64,000 nt of DNA from Microcoleus sp. FACHB-61. Lineage in GTDB: Bacteria > Cyanobacteriota > Cyanobacteriia > Cyanobacteriales > Microcoleaceae. The DNA is taken from NCBI GenBank assembly GCA_014695295.1, contig JACJNY010000013.1:1-64000 (forward strand), written 5' to 3'. Positions 7,737-15,504 of this stretch are shown here, piece after piece; the first letter of the stretch is position 1; every line of letters starts with the position of its first letter. A program made the translations under genes and the position numbers. The notes beneath the pieces were generated by a model. It saw nothing but the letters and a program-made list of their open reading frames with translations. It was not told where the DNA came from and made no database searches.

Positions 7737-9662
7737 TTAAGACTCCCGTCCACTCGCCCACTTATCCCGCCATTTCACAGTCCCTTCCGAAACTAAAACC
7801 CAGCGGCGACAAACCAGATTTTCTCGCAGTGGCGACTGTCCTTCCCGTAGCAGCGCATACTTATAAGAAATCAACTTACCCGCGCTTTCATTAAAAGGAA
7901 TTTCCCCAAACCAAGTATTAGTATTGATATACTCCAACGGGTAACCCTTACTAATATCCCAATTCCCCAATTCAGGACAATCTCCAATCACCACAATTCT
8001 TTCCCCAGGCTTAGTTTGAACGCTGTTAAGCTGCGCCCGCACAATAGTTGTCGCCTTAACTCGCTCTCCGACGCGGCTAAAAATCATTACTTCCCGCGCA
8101 CCCAACTCTAAATTGTACAGCTTCCCATCTTTAACTTCAAACTTGCGGCGCGATAAAACCTCCGTATGCTCTCCATCAGGCAGCTCAGTATCAACCTCTT
8201 CAACTGTAACAGAATTGCCACGATTCATCGCTACAAACACCACAGAGTCGCGATAGCGGCGCACGTAACAATAAACATCAGGAGTTAGATATTTTTGCCA
8301 CTGACTCCCCATCGAAATAGCTGGATTCAGCCGCCGCAATCCAGACAGCAACCGTACATCTCGGTAAACCGGCGAATCACTATCCCACTTTTCCATCATG
8401 GGGCGATTGTAAGGGTCATTTCCCCCTTCTGTATCATCATGGAGATACTGTTCAGTGCCGTAGTAAATACAGGGAATGCCGCGAGTCGTCATAATTAAAC
8501 CTATCGCTAACCGCAGCATTTCTGGATCGGGATTCAACGACTGAAACCTCGGCATATCGTGGTTGTCAATAAAAGTAATCAACTCCGTCGCCCCGTAGTA
8601 GTGGTAATCCAGATCCAGTACATCTTGGACTAAGCTAAATCCCGCTTCAGCACCCTTTCCCAATACTTCTCGAATTGCCACGCACAGACCAAAATCTAAA
8701 ATAGTCATCCCTGACTCGTTGACAAATTCCACAGAACGCTCGTTTCTAGGGTCGCTGTAAATCCATTCGCCAAAAATGAAAACATCAGGTCTGTGTGTTA
8801 AAATGTCAGCATTAAATTCCTGCCAAAACCAAATAGGCATATGCTTGACTGTATCAACCCGCAAAGCATCAACACCTCTGTCCAGCCATTGTTTAATTGC
8901 TGACTTAATGTAATTGCGGTATGCAATATTGTTTTCGTTGAAAGTTGCTAAACCAGACAGTTCGCAGTTGTGGACTTGCCATTCATCTTCCCAGTTTTTG
9001 ACTTCGCCGTAGTGGTGATACCAGTTATCTTTATCGTTGTTAAAGTCAGCTATTTTTACGCCGTCGTCGTAGAGTTCCCCTTTTTTGCCGCTAAAATCTG
9101 GGTTGCTGTGATTGCAGACAATATCGAGTACGAGTTTCATGTTTCGCTGGTGCAACTCGTATACTAATTTGTCAAATACCGTATCTTTACTTTCTTGTGT
9201 TTGGTTGATAGAAGGATTGTCGCCTTTGGCAATAAAGCGGGGATTTAGTCGCTTGAAATCTTTAGTCCAGTAGCCGTGAATCGCTGCTTGTTCGACAAAT
9301 AATGCTTCTACTTGCTCGAACAGTGGAGTCAGCCAAACTGCGGTTACTCCCATATCTTTTAAGTAGTCGAGTTTGTCGATAACTCCCTGCAAGTCGCCAC
9401 CCCAATATTTCCCCCAATCTTTGCCTTCTGGATCGTAAAGTTCTGGGTTTGGGCCTTCGTTATTTTCGGGGTCGCCGTCGTAAAAGCGATCGACTACAAT
9501 AAAATAAATTGTTTCTTGGCGGAATTCAATGTCTCTGGTGTAGAGAAATTCTAAATCGAGTTCGCTTTCTGGCTCAACTTCTTCTACCAGAGAATCAATT
9601 TTTTCTTCTGGTTCGCTAACTTCGTATTGAGAGGAAGTTTGATTGGGAGTGACTGGTGTCAT
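7737..9662 (-). CDS. GH13 alpha-amylase-family protein with C-terminal CBM20-like domain
   Basis: A 641-residue glycoside hydrolase of family 13. The four conserved regions are visible: DIVCNH (180-185), GVDALRVDTVKH with nucleophile Asp270, FGEW with acid/base Glu299, and FIDNHD with Asp369. About 540-640 is a beta-sandwich resembling a CBM20 starch-binding domain (ERIVVIGDCPELGNWD is the tell-tale strand). This composition recalls cyclodextrin glucanotransferase-like or maltogenic amylases. There is no signal peptide, and the N-terminus (1-45) is acidic and low complexity, so intracellular glycogen turnover is more likely than secretion. Product specificity cannot be told by eye. Confidence 0.92.
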   Translation of the reverse strand: MTPVTPNQTSSQYEVSEPEEKIDSLVEEVEPESELDLEFLYTRDIEFRQETIYFIVVDRFYDGDPENNEGPNPELYDPEGKDWGKYWGGDLQGVIDKLDYLKDMGVTAVWLTPLFEQVEALFVEQAAIHGYWTKDFKRLNPRFIAKGDNPSINQTQESKDTVFDKLVYELHQRNMKLVLDIVCNHSNPDFSGKKGELYDDGVKIADFNNDKDNWYHHYGEVKNWEDEWQVHNCELSGLATFNENNIAYRNYIKSAIKQWLDRGVDALRVDTVKHMPIWFWQEFNADILTHRPDVFIFGEWIYSDPRNERSVEFVNESGMTILDFGLCVAIREVLGKGAEAGFSLVQDVLDLDYHYYGATELITFIDNHDMPRFQSLNPDPEMLRLAIGLIMTTRGIPCIYYGTEQYLHDDTEGGNDPYNRPMMEKWDSDSPVYRDVRLLSGLRRLNPAISMGSQWQKYLTPDVYCYVRRYRDSVVFVAMNRGNSVTVEEVDTELPDGEHTEVLSRRKFEVKDGKLYNLELGAREVMIFSRVGERVKATTIVRAQLNSVQTKPGERIVVIGDCPELGNWDISKGYPLEYINTNTWFGEIPFNESAGKLISYKYALLREGQSPLRENLVCRRWVLVSEGTVKWRDKWASGRES

Positions 9663-9949
9663 GAGATGTATTTTTTTATATTGTAAGATTGGTCAGTTAT
9701 TCGGAGCTAGAGTCGGAGATAGCTTTCTCCTCTAACTGACTTTTACAGCATCATACGGAATTTACTCGTTTAATGAAATCTTCCTTTAGAGAGAGGGCAG
9801 GCTCATCCTTGAGTATTAGGTGGATGAGAGTTAATATTTAGCGTAATTCTCAATCACAGAGGCAGAGCGTCAAAAACCAGCGCTACGAAGCTGAGCCTGG
9901 TAACGAGAAAAGGTGCACTAATTGTGCGATCGCACTTTTTCCCTTCCTT

Positions 9950-10135
9950 TCATTTCTCCCGCAAATTTTGGATCTCTTCAACGCTCAAACCAGTAGTTTG
10001 ACTGATTGTTTGATTGTCAAGTACATTGAGAAGCTGCTTAGCACTTTCCAGAGCATTTTCTCTCATTCCTTGCTGCATTCCTTGCTACAATCCCTGTTGC
10101 ATTCCTTGCGCGAGTCCTTTACCCTTACTATGCAG
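9950..10135 (-). pseudogene. 3' remnant of an Rpn/PD-(D/E)XK nuclease-transposase family gene
   Basis: Read on the minus strand, this fragment gives the repetitive tail typical of Rpn-type (recombination-promoting nuclease / putative transposase) proteins: repeated QGMQQG units, then LLNVLDNQTISQTTGLSVEE and EIQNLREK before a TGA at 9950-9952. One CAG codon in the QGMQQG run has become TAG, so the tail itself is interrupted, and the nuclease domain is missing. It is therefore a decayed relic. Confidence 0.78.
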
Positions 10136-10150
10136 CAGTACCTAAAATTG

Positions 10151-10207
10151 GTTTGTAGTGAGGAGTTTAGTCCTCAGATTATGAGGACTAAACTCCTCAC
10201 TACAAAC
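10151..10207. repeat. Perfect 26-bp inverted repeat (5-base loop)
   Basis: Arms 10151-10176 and 10182-10207 are exact reverse complements, beginning GTTTGTAGTGAGGAG and separated by GATTA. A similar but shorter sequence (TTGTAGTGAGGACTGAAGTC) occurs near 1536-1555, so it belongs to a dispersed palindrome family. A MITE is inserted two bases beyond its right arm. Confidence 0.95.
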
Positions 10208-10209
10208 AC

Positions 10210-10332
10210 GGCGTTGCACAATTTGAGGATGATTCTTGTGGGGTGTCCCGCCTGCTGTGAAAATACACGCCTTCGGGCGAAGAGAACCCATCCCACAAAA
10301 CAATCAAAATCATCCCGCAATTATGCAACGCC
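10210..10332. mobile_element. 123-bp MITE with 8-bp target duplication
   Basis: The terminal inverted repeats start GGCGTTGCA on the left (10210) and end TGCAACGCC on the right (10332); over 25 bases I count 21 matches. The element is flanked on both sides by ACAAACAC (10202-10209 and 10333-10340), a clean 8-bp target-site duplication. It encodes nothing, and its centre contains a GCCTTCGGGC hairpin. The parent insertion sequence is not in the window; an 8-bp duplication fits several families, so I leave it unassigned. Confidence 0.9.
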
Positions 10333-10418
10333 ACAAACACTGTTTATTACGAGTAATTGAGCGGACATCATATCAGAGGTTGACATCGACATCGCATATC
10401 CTACCGACTACTTCTATT

Positions 10419-10575
10419 CTATTCGGTCAAATTGACTTGTCGAATCTCTTCTAGCGTCATATCCCAAGATTGCGCGATTTGCTCATCGCTCAATCCTATT
10501 GCTTGCAAGCGAGCAATCGCCTCTATTTTCGCCTGCTGCTTTCCCCGCCCAAACTCAGGCGACTCTTCCTGCAAT
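10419..10575 (-). pseudogene. Second Rpn-type nuclease tail remnant
   Basis: On the minus strand this stretch reads as the C-terminal tail of another Rpn/DUF4351-like protein: GKQQAKIEAIARLQAIGLSD, then EQIAQSWDMTLEEIRQ and a TAG at 10419-10421. It differs from the tail at 9950-10135, so it comes from a different parent. The upstream end is cut at about 10575, where an unrelated ATP-grasp remnant begins on the other strand. Confidence 0.7.
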
Positions 10576-10578
10576 ATG

Positions 10579-10965
10579 CACATATTCAGTGAGTCGAATA
10601 CTAACGATGCAGATGTGACTTTAGATTGGCGCGTTACCGAACCGGAGAAACTCGTTCACGTTCGCAATAAATAGCCGATCGAGTACCTCAACAAACTCCA
10701 TCAAATGCTTGACGAGTTCGGCTTAAATTTTGGTGCATTCGATATCATTCGCGACGAGGATGACACCCTCTACTTTATCGAACTCAATCCTAACGGACAG
10801 TGGTATTGGATCGAAATTCTCACTAAAATGGCTATGGTTCGCGCAACGGTCGAACTCATCGAAGATTTAGCACTGCAATATCAACAGGATTTAAGTGAGC
10901 AACGGCTAAAAAAACAAAATACCTATATCCCCGACTTCTTCAAGTGCTGCGGCTATCTAAAATAA
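10579..10965 (+). pseudogene. C-terminal remnant of an Mvd-type ATP-grasp RiPP maturase
   Basis: One reading frame from 10579 to the TAA at 10963-10965 gives DWRVTEPEKLVHVRNK, then a TAG (10672-10674), then EYLNKLHQMLDEFGLNFGAF, DIIRDEDDTLYFIELNPNGQ and WYWIE. The LNFGAxDII and FIELNPNGQW segments are the metal/ATP-binding C-terminal core of graspetide (microviridin-type) ATP-grasp ligases. The N-terminal 200 or so residues are missing and the stop interrupts the remaining piece, so the gene is dead. No precursor-peptide gene was found beside it. Confidence 0.75.
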
Positions 10966-11037
10966 GAGCATTTTACGTTTAATTAGAGCGACCTACTTAT
11001 CCCAAAAAAGAGCGATCGCCCGAAATCGACCCAAACC

Positions 11038-11907
11038 CTAGCTAACTACAGCCACCGCAGACTCTCGCACCTCAGAATGCTCCACCCGGAACACATTTGC
11101 GCTCAGATTAGCAACAACTTGTTTCCCCTGCTGCGTCAGTTCCAAATAGCCGATCGCATACTTCACATACCGATAAACCACATTCCAATAAAACTTCGGA
11201 TAACCATCCCGCAACTCCCCCGGGTTCTGATAGCCCAAAACCAGATTCTGCCCAGTCTCCTCAAATTCGTAAAACAGCGCAGCAATCTTTTGCAAATATC
11301 GCGGATCGCTCAACTGACCAATTAAATCAGCAGCGCGAACTAAACCCGGATAATTCACAGTATCTTGATAATCTTCATCCGCAGGAACCGGGAAACGAGT
11401 CAACTCAATATTACGCTTAACCAGCTCAGCATCAATCAGTTTGTGACCGCCAAAACGCTCGTCAATAAACATTTTGGCCCGATCGACATGATAAGGCATC
11501 AAACTAGCATCCGTCGCCCCCGGAGGCAGCGTTAATTTCCTGTCGCCTATTCCCGTCGCATACAGTCCCAAATCTGTTCTATCTTGCCTGCAAACACCTT
11601 TAACATAGCCGATATCGTGACATAGCACAGCAATTTGGAAGTGCAACCAATCTTCGCAGGAAACACCCCCTTCGCGGATGTGCTTCCCACGCAAAATTTC
11701 TTGTCCCACTAAGGTCACTAAAATAGTGTGTTCGACATTGTGGTAAAGAGCATCGCTATTAGCAATATTTTCTAAAGCCATACTCGCCACCCAACCAATA
11801 ATCTCGCCATAGTCAGATTTGAAGCCGCCGTAAGTGTGGCGGTAGCCTTCAATCAGCCGATTTATAAAAGCGTTAATCAGCAGTTCAGTTGCGTTAAACA
11901 TATTCAC
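11038..11907 (-). CDS. HD-domain metal-dependent phosphohydrolase
   Basis: The 289-residue protein has an HD-type arrangement: LYHNVEHTILVTLVGQEIL (about 58-76), CHDIGYVKGVC near 100 with the paired His-Asp, and an Asp in PGLVRAADLIGQLSD around 195-205. These residues coordinate metals in HD phosphohydrolases acting on nucleotides or phosphoesters. It lacks RelA, cGAMP or HD-GYP signatures, so the substrate is open; single-domain proteins like this are common in cyanobacteria without assigned function. It stands alone on the minus strand, preceded by 290 bases without a gene. Confidence 0.85.
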   Translation of the reverse strand: MNMFNATELLINAFINRLIEGYRHTYGGFKSDYGEIIGWVASMALENIANSDALYHNVEHTILVTLVGQEILRGKHIREGGVSCEDWLHFQIAVLCHDIGYVKGVCRQDRTDLGLYATGIGDRKLTLPPGATDASLMPYHVDRAKMFIDERFGGHKLIDAELVKRNIELTRFPVPADEDYQDTVNYPGLVRAADLIGQLSDPRYLQKIAALFYEFEETGQNLVLGYQNPGELRDGYPKFYWNVVYRYVKYAIGYLELTQQGKQVVANLSANVFRVEHSEVRESAVAVVS

Positions 11908-12199
11908 TTGCCTGAGCCAAAGTAGATTATTAAATTATTTTTATAGTTATGGTTTTTGCTGTTGCCGTTTGATGTTATTTTTGGCTTAACCGCCACGAGG
12001 GATGCCCGCTCCTATCTAGACGCCTCCACTGATCTTATCAACGATTATGGCTTAAATTAGCGCTCTCGCAACTACCAGAGCGGCGCACCTCGTAAATAAT
12101 TGATATCAAGGGGCGATCGAGGTATGACACCCCTCAATCAGCAGCACGTTGTTACATCTTCGCCGCATACCTCAGTCGATTTTAGATTTTAGATTTACT
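11908..12199. other. Non-coding stretch upstream of the HD-domain gene
   Basis: No supported gene. It is AT-rich close to the HD gene start, consistent with a promoter, and ends in a TTTTAGATTTTAGATTTA heptamer run at about 12180-12197. Confidence 0.5.
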
Positions 12200-12538
12200 C
12201 TACAGATAAATCTGGGAGCTTGAATTAGAACCTAAAATTTTGGGTTGCTGACGACTGCTGTCGGAAACTTGTCTCCGTTTTTCGGCGGGGTCAGCCAAAA
12301 ACGAGAGCGATGGAAAACGCAACCCCATTAATTCGTCATACACAGGATTGAGCTTACACAGATGCGGTATGTGGAAAAGATCGTGTCTCAATAACTGGAT
12401 ATTTCTCTCAAAAGAACACGGTGCGGGTATAAGTTGGCACCACCACTGAGCGGCTTGCGTATCTCCCACTGCAATGCTATCGAGCCACTATCGCACTGGT
12501 TGCACGAGGCGATCGCGAAAAGTTAAGTCTTGGCACTA
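12200..12538 (-). pseudogene. Mo-dependent nitrogenase C-terminal-like protein, nonsense-interrupted
   Basis: The minus-strand ORF 12200-12469 contains QWWCQLIPAPCSFERNI, LFHIPHLCKLNPVYDELMG and LRFPSLSFLAD, which match the cyanobacterial Mo-nitro_C family pattern (C-x-x-I-P-x-x-C-x-F-E-R, then IPxLCKLNPxY, then LRFxxLxxLA). Reading upstream in the same frame gives RDRLVQPVR, a TAG at 12488-12490, then WLDSIAVGDT, which continues the family N-terminus. So a Trp or Arg codon appears to have become a stop. The last 28 residues do not look like the family and may follow a frameshift. A shorter protein from the GTG at 12469 remains possible. Function of the family is unknown despite its name. Confidence 0.65.
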
Positions 12539-12895
12539 ATTTTCAGGGAAAATACTTATAGTCTAGTTCAGGATTGACCTCAGTAATCATTACTAACAAA
12601 AAGTTATGAATCACCCCACTTAATCATCAACGAAACCCGCTGTTGCTCCGGTGACGTGAATAAGTTTTATGCGTGACCCTCCCCACCCCAAAATATGATG
12701 CGAAGAGCTAGCATTTGTGATTTAAAATTTCCAAAACTGTGAGACAGATCACGCCCCCTGTTCCATACATAATGTATATTTAGATAGATGGCAAGAACAT
12801 AAGACAGAATAACTTGCAACCCTCCGTCACCCATTCCCCCTCCCATCATCTGCAATCTACTACTCTGTCTACTTACTGATAAAGGTTTCAGGCAA
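12539..12895. other. Intergenic stretch, no gene seen
   Basis: An ORF on the minus strand (12667-12855) has no recognisable features or ribosome binding site. The stretch presumably carries the promoter of the gene starting at 12896. Confidence 0.45.
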
Positions 12896-13711
12896 ATGAT
12901 TCAAAAAAAAAATAGATATGCCGACCTTGCTCAACGCCGACACACAGATATCGTGCTGGAAAAACTTCCTCTAGAAGTTAAAGATTGGGCCCAAAGCTTG
13001 CCTTGGAACCAGCGGCGCTATGTTTTGTCCCTCTGCTACATATTGTGCGCATCTACTCCCGACTTGCAAGCAGAATTTTTAGATGATTACACAGCCGACG
13101 GTTTAGTCTCAAAAATGTTTGAAGATGTAGATACTCTACACCGAGTCAAAGAGTATTTAATCAGATTTCGAGTCAAAAAAGAATTAAACGAATCAGATTT
13201 AAGAAGCTACATCAAACAATTTTATATCCACTCAGCTCAACAAGCGTGCCGGGAAACTGACCAATATTTAGAATCTGCACTCCGCTTCGTCTTGAGTACA
13301 GAAGAACGCAATAATGTTTTTAACTACATTTTGGGCTTTGAATTTATTAAAATTGTGTTTCAAATGACCTGGTTGCAACACGAAAGATTAGCGAGACTGC
13401 AAAAAAATCAGTCGCAGTTTATTGAAACCTATATCAAGCCGATTCAACACGCACACAAAATTAATGGCATAATTGTACCTAAAGATGAAAGAATCTTTTT
13501 TGCCAGACGCGCCTATTACGTTCAACAGCCTAACATTTCTTACAAAAAACTCATTGAGTTAGTTATGGCAACTTTTTCTACAGAAATGGTTACTCACTGC
13601 GGATTTTCCATCAGTCTCCACGCTCAATCTTTGCGCTTTGACTGCGATTACATTTACGATCCAGAACCAGAAGAAGAAAGATTTCCTACTGACTTGCAAT
13701 TTATTCATTGA
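12896..13711 (+). CDS. Conserved cyanobacterial protein of unknown function
   Basis: A 271-residue soluble, mostly helical protein. From memory, close relatives are widespread in cyanobacteria and some are labelled cobyrinic acid a,c-diamide synthase. I see no P-loop, no glutamine-amidotransferase triad and no other CbiA motif, so that name looks unfounded. Notable segments are LPWNQRRYVLSLCYILCAS (about 38-56), EERNNVFNYILGFEFIKIVF (about 142-161) and a C-terminal acidic YDPEPEEERF. No signal peptide or membrane segment. It stands alone between non-coding stretches. The ATG at 12896 is the only plausible start, although no strong ribosome binding site is visible. Confidence 0.8.
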   Translation: MIQKKNRYADLAQRRHTDIVLEKLPLEVKDWAQSLPWNQRRYVLSLCYILCASTPDLQAEFLDDYTADGLVSKMFEDVDTLHRVKEYLIRFRVKKELNESDLRSYIKQFYIHSAQQACRETDQYLESALRFVLSTEERNNVFNYILGFEFIKIVFQMTWLQHERLARLQKNQSQFIETYIKPIQHAHKINGIIVPKDERIFFARRAYYVQQPNISYKKLIELVMATFSTEMVTHCGFSISLHAQSLRFDCDYIYDPEPEEERFPTDLQFIH

Positions 13712-13882
13712 ATTTACGCAGTAAGGTGTGCACGGATCGGTACACCCTACGTTGCTTTTTTCTCTGTAGTTTTAGTTTCGCGTTACGCAAAGGAGAGTTT
13801 TTCAAGGGATTGGGTTTCTAGTCAGCAGCTTAAAACCTGGTTTTTAAAACGAATTTGATATAAAATAGGATGACTGTATCAA

Positions 13883-14926
13883 TTAACTTTCCGCTTGCAT
13901 TTCTTCAATTTCAAACCAGCTAACTATCACTCCGGCTAGCGGAATAGCCAGAAATATGCCTAAAAGTCCTGCTGCTCTCGCGCCTACTAACAGTGCAAAA
14001 AATACCACTACCGGATTGAGGTTAAGGGAATTTTGCATGAGTCTCGGATGAATAAAGTTGTCTTGAATTTGCTGCAAAACAATGCAAGCTGCCAATACTT
14101 TTAAAGCTAGCCACACATTTTGAGACAATACAATAAAACAAACTAAGCTAATTCCCAGGGTCGCTCCGATCCCTGGAACTAAATCAAACAATCCAATAAT
14201 AAAGGCTAAAATCAAAGGAAATCTCACATCTAACAGCAGGAAAATTAAAAAGCTTGCTGTTGTCAAAAATAACATTAACAGAATTTGTGCCTGAAAAAAT
14301 CCTAAAAAGTTTCGCTCTATTGTTAAACTTAAACGCCTGTGCAGGTGTCGGGGTATAAATTTTAGAACCAACAGCCACAGCCTCTCTCCATCAATTAACA
14401 TGAAAGAAGCCACCACCATAATTAATATTAAATTCAATAAATTGGTTAAAAATACTTGTAAAAAAGCAATACTCGAAACAACTCCAGCCAAAGCTTGATT
14501 TCGCAGTTGTTCCTCAATAACTCGCAGATTAACTTGCAGGTTTCTCGCCCGCAGGAATGCTTCGATGCGCTCGGACAGAGGCGCCAGAGCATTCACAAAT
14601 TCAGTCATGCTGTCAATTAATTGCTGCCCTTGAGATAAAAGAGTGACGCCTACGGTGACGGTGAGACCGCCAAAAACTAATATGGTGATCAAGACAACGA
14701 AGGCGACAGCTAAACTTCGCGGTAAAAATCTCTGGAGAGTTCGCACCGGATAGTTGAGCAAAAAAGCCACGAGTGCAGCAATCGTGAAAACCGCCACAGC
14801 AGTTTCAAAGTAAGCTAAAAGTCTCAGTCCAGCCCAACCTGAAGCAAATAAAAGCAAAAACCGGACTAAGGCTAAATTGCTTAGCATATTCCAAAAATTC
14901 GGAGGGGTTCTTTCTTGCTCTTTCAC
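13883..14926 (-). CDS. AI-2E family (PerM-like) membrane transporter
   Basis: A 347-residue polytopic protein with about eight hydrophobic helices in the AI-2E/PerM layout: paired N-terminal helices, a long amphipathic middle region (about 95-150) and the signature C-terminal stretch FDLVPGIGATLGI followed by NFIHPRLMQNSLNLNPVVVF and GIFLAIPLAGV. Members include quorum-signal exporters and Na+/H+ antiporters, so the substrate cannot be given. Cytoplasmic-membrane location is clear. It stands alone; a diverged AAACCTGGTTT repeat lies just beyond its 3' end. Confidence 0.9.
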   Translation of the reverse strand: MKEQERTPPNFWNMLSNLALVRFLLLFASGWAGLRLLAYFETAVAVFTIAALVAFLLNYPVRTLQRFLPRSLAVAFVVLITILVFGGLTVTVGVTLLSQGQQLIDSMTEFVNALAPLSERIEAFLRARNLQVNLRVIEEQLRNQALAGVVSSIAFLQVFLTNLLNLILIMVVASFMLIDGERLWLLVLKFIPRHLHRRLSLTIERNFLGFFQAQILLMLFLTTASFLIFLLLDVRFPLILAFIIGLFDLVPGIGATLGISLVCFIVLSQNVWLALKVLAACIVLQQIQDNFIHPRLMQNSLNLNPVVVFFALLVGARAAGLLGIFLAIPLAGVIVSWFEIEEMQAES

Positions 14927-15504
14927 AGGGATTTATTTCCAGGGGTTAATAATAGCTAAAAAATATTGCAGAGTCTTCTTTTAGAATCGCACCCAAGATA
15001 TATCTGCGGCTATCCCCCTCAAGGCAGAAAACAGATGTCGAAGGAAGAAGGAAGAGGAGAGAAGGAATAGGGTATAGGAAAGAAGGAAGAGGGGAGAAGG
15101 AAGAAGCTAAAAGAAAGAAAGGCAGTAGGCAGTAAAAAGGCAGCAGGCAGAAGGTAGAAGGAAGGAAGGAAGGAAGGCAGTAGGCAGTGCTTTCTCACTT
15201 CGGTCTGAGGCAAGGGTGGGTGCTCTTACCATAAATGCGATGGTAACGAATGCTGAATGAAACACGCCCGCGCTCGAACAAACAGCCTTTCTGAGTCTAA
15301 AATCGCCTCGGAAACTCTTTGCGATGGCAGTATTTGCCACCTCGGCCCGCAACTAACACACAAATGCTCAAACTTGCTGGCGTCGAAAAACCCGGTTTCA
15401 GTGCCAGTAGCGAAAAATTTCAACTCTGCCTCGTGGAAAATAGTATGAACAGGTCAATTTTTGGGATACTAGAAACTAGCACTCAACTTAGCTGAGGAAC
15501 AAAC
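14927..15504. other. Intergenic region with long polypurine tract
   Basis: About 15032-15188 is almost purely purine on the plus strand, built from GGAAGAAGGAAG, GGCAGTAGGCAGT and a (GGAA)n run at about 15158-15176. A GAAAAACCCGGTTTCAG motif follows at 15387-15403. ORFs on the minus strand here are Leu/Ser/Phe/Pro-rich translations of the repeat and are not genes. Confidence 0.7.

Noticed and set aside
9968..10454. Plus-strand ORFs in the graveyard region
   Set aside because: They are antisense readings of the minus-strand Rpn remnants and run through the palindrome and the MITE.
12667..12855. 62-residue minus-strand ORF
   Set aside because: No ribosome binding site or recognisable motif; partly overlaps the promoter region of the next gene.
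12896..13711. Cobyrinic acid a,c-diamide synthase annotation
   Set aside because: No P-loop or glutamine amidotransferase motif is visible, so the name is not supported by the sequence.
15019..15352. Leu/Ser/Phe-rich minus-strand ORFs
   Set aside because: They are translations of the polypurine repeat tract, not proteins.
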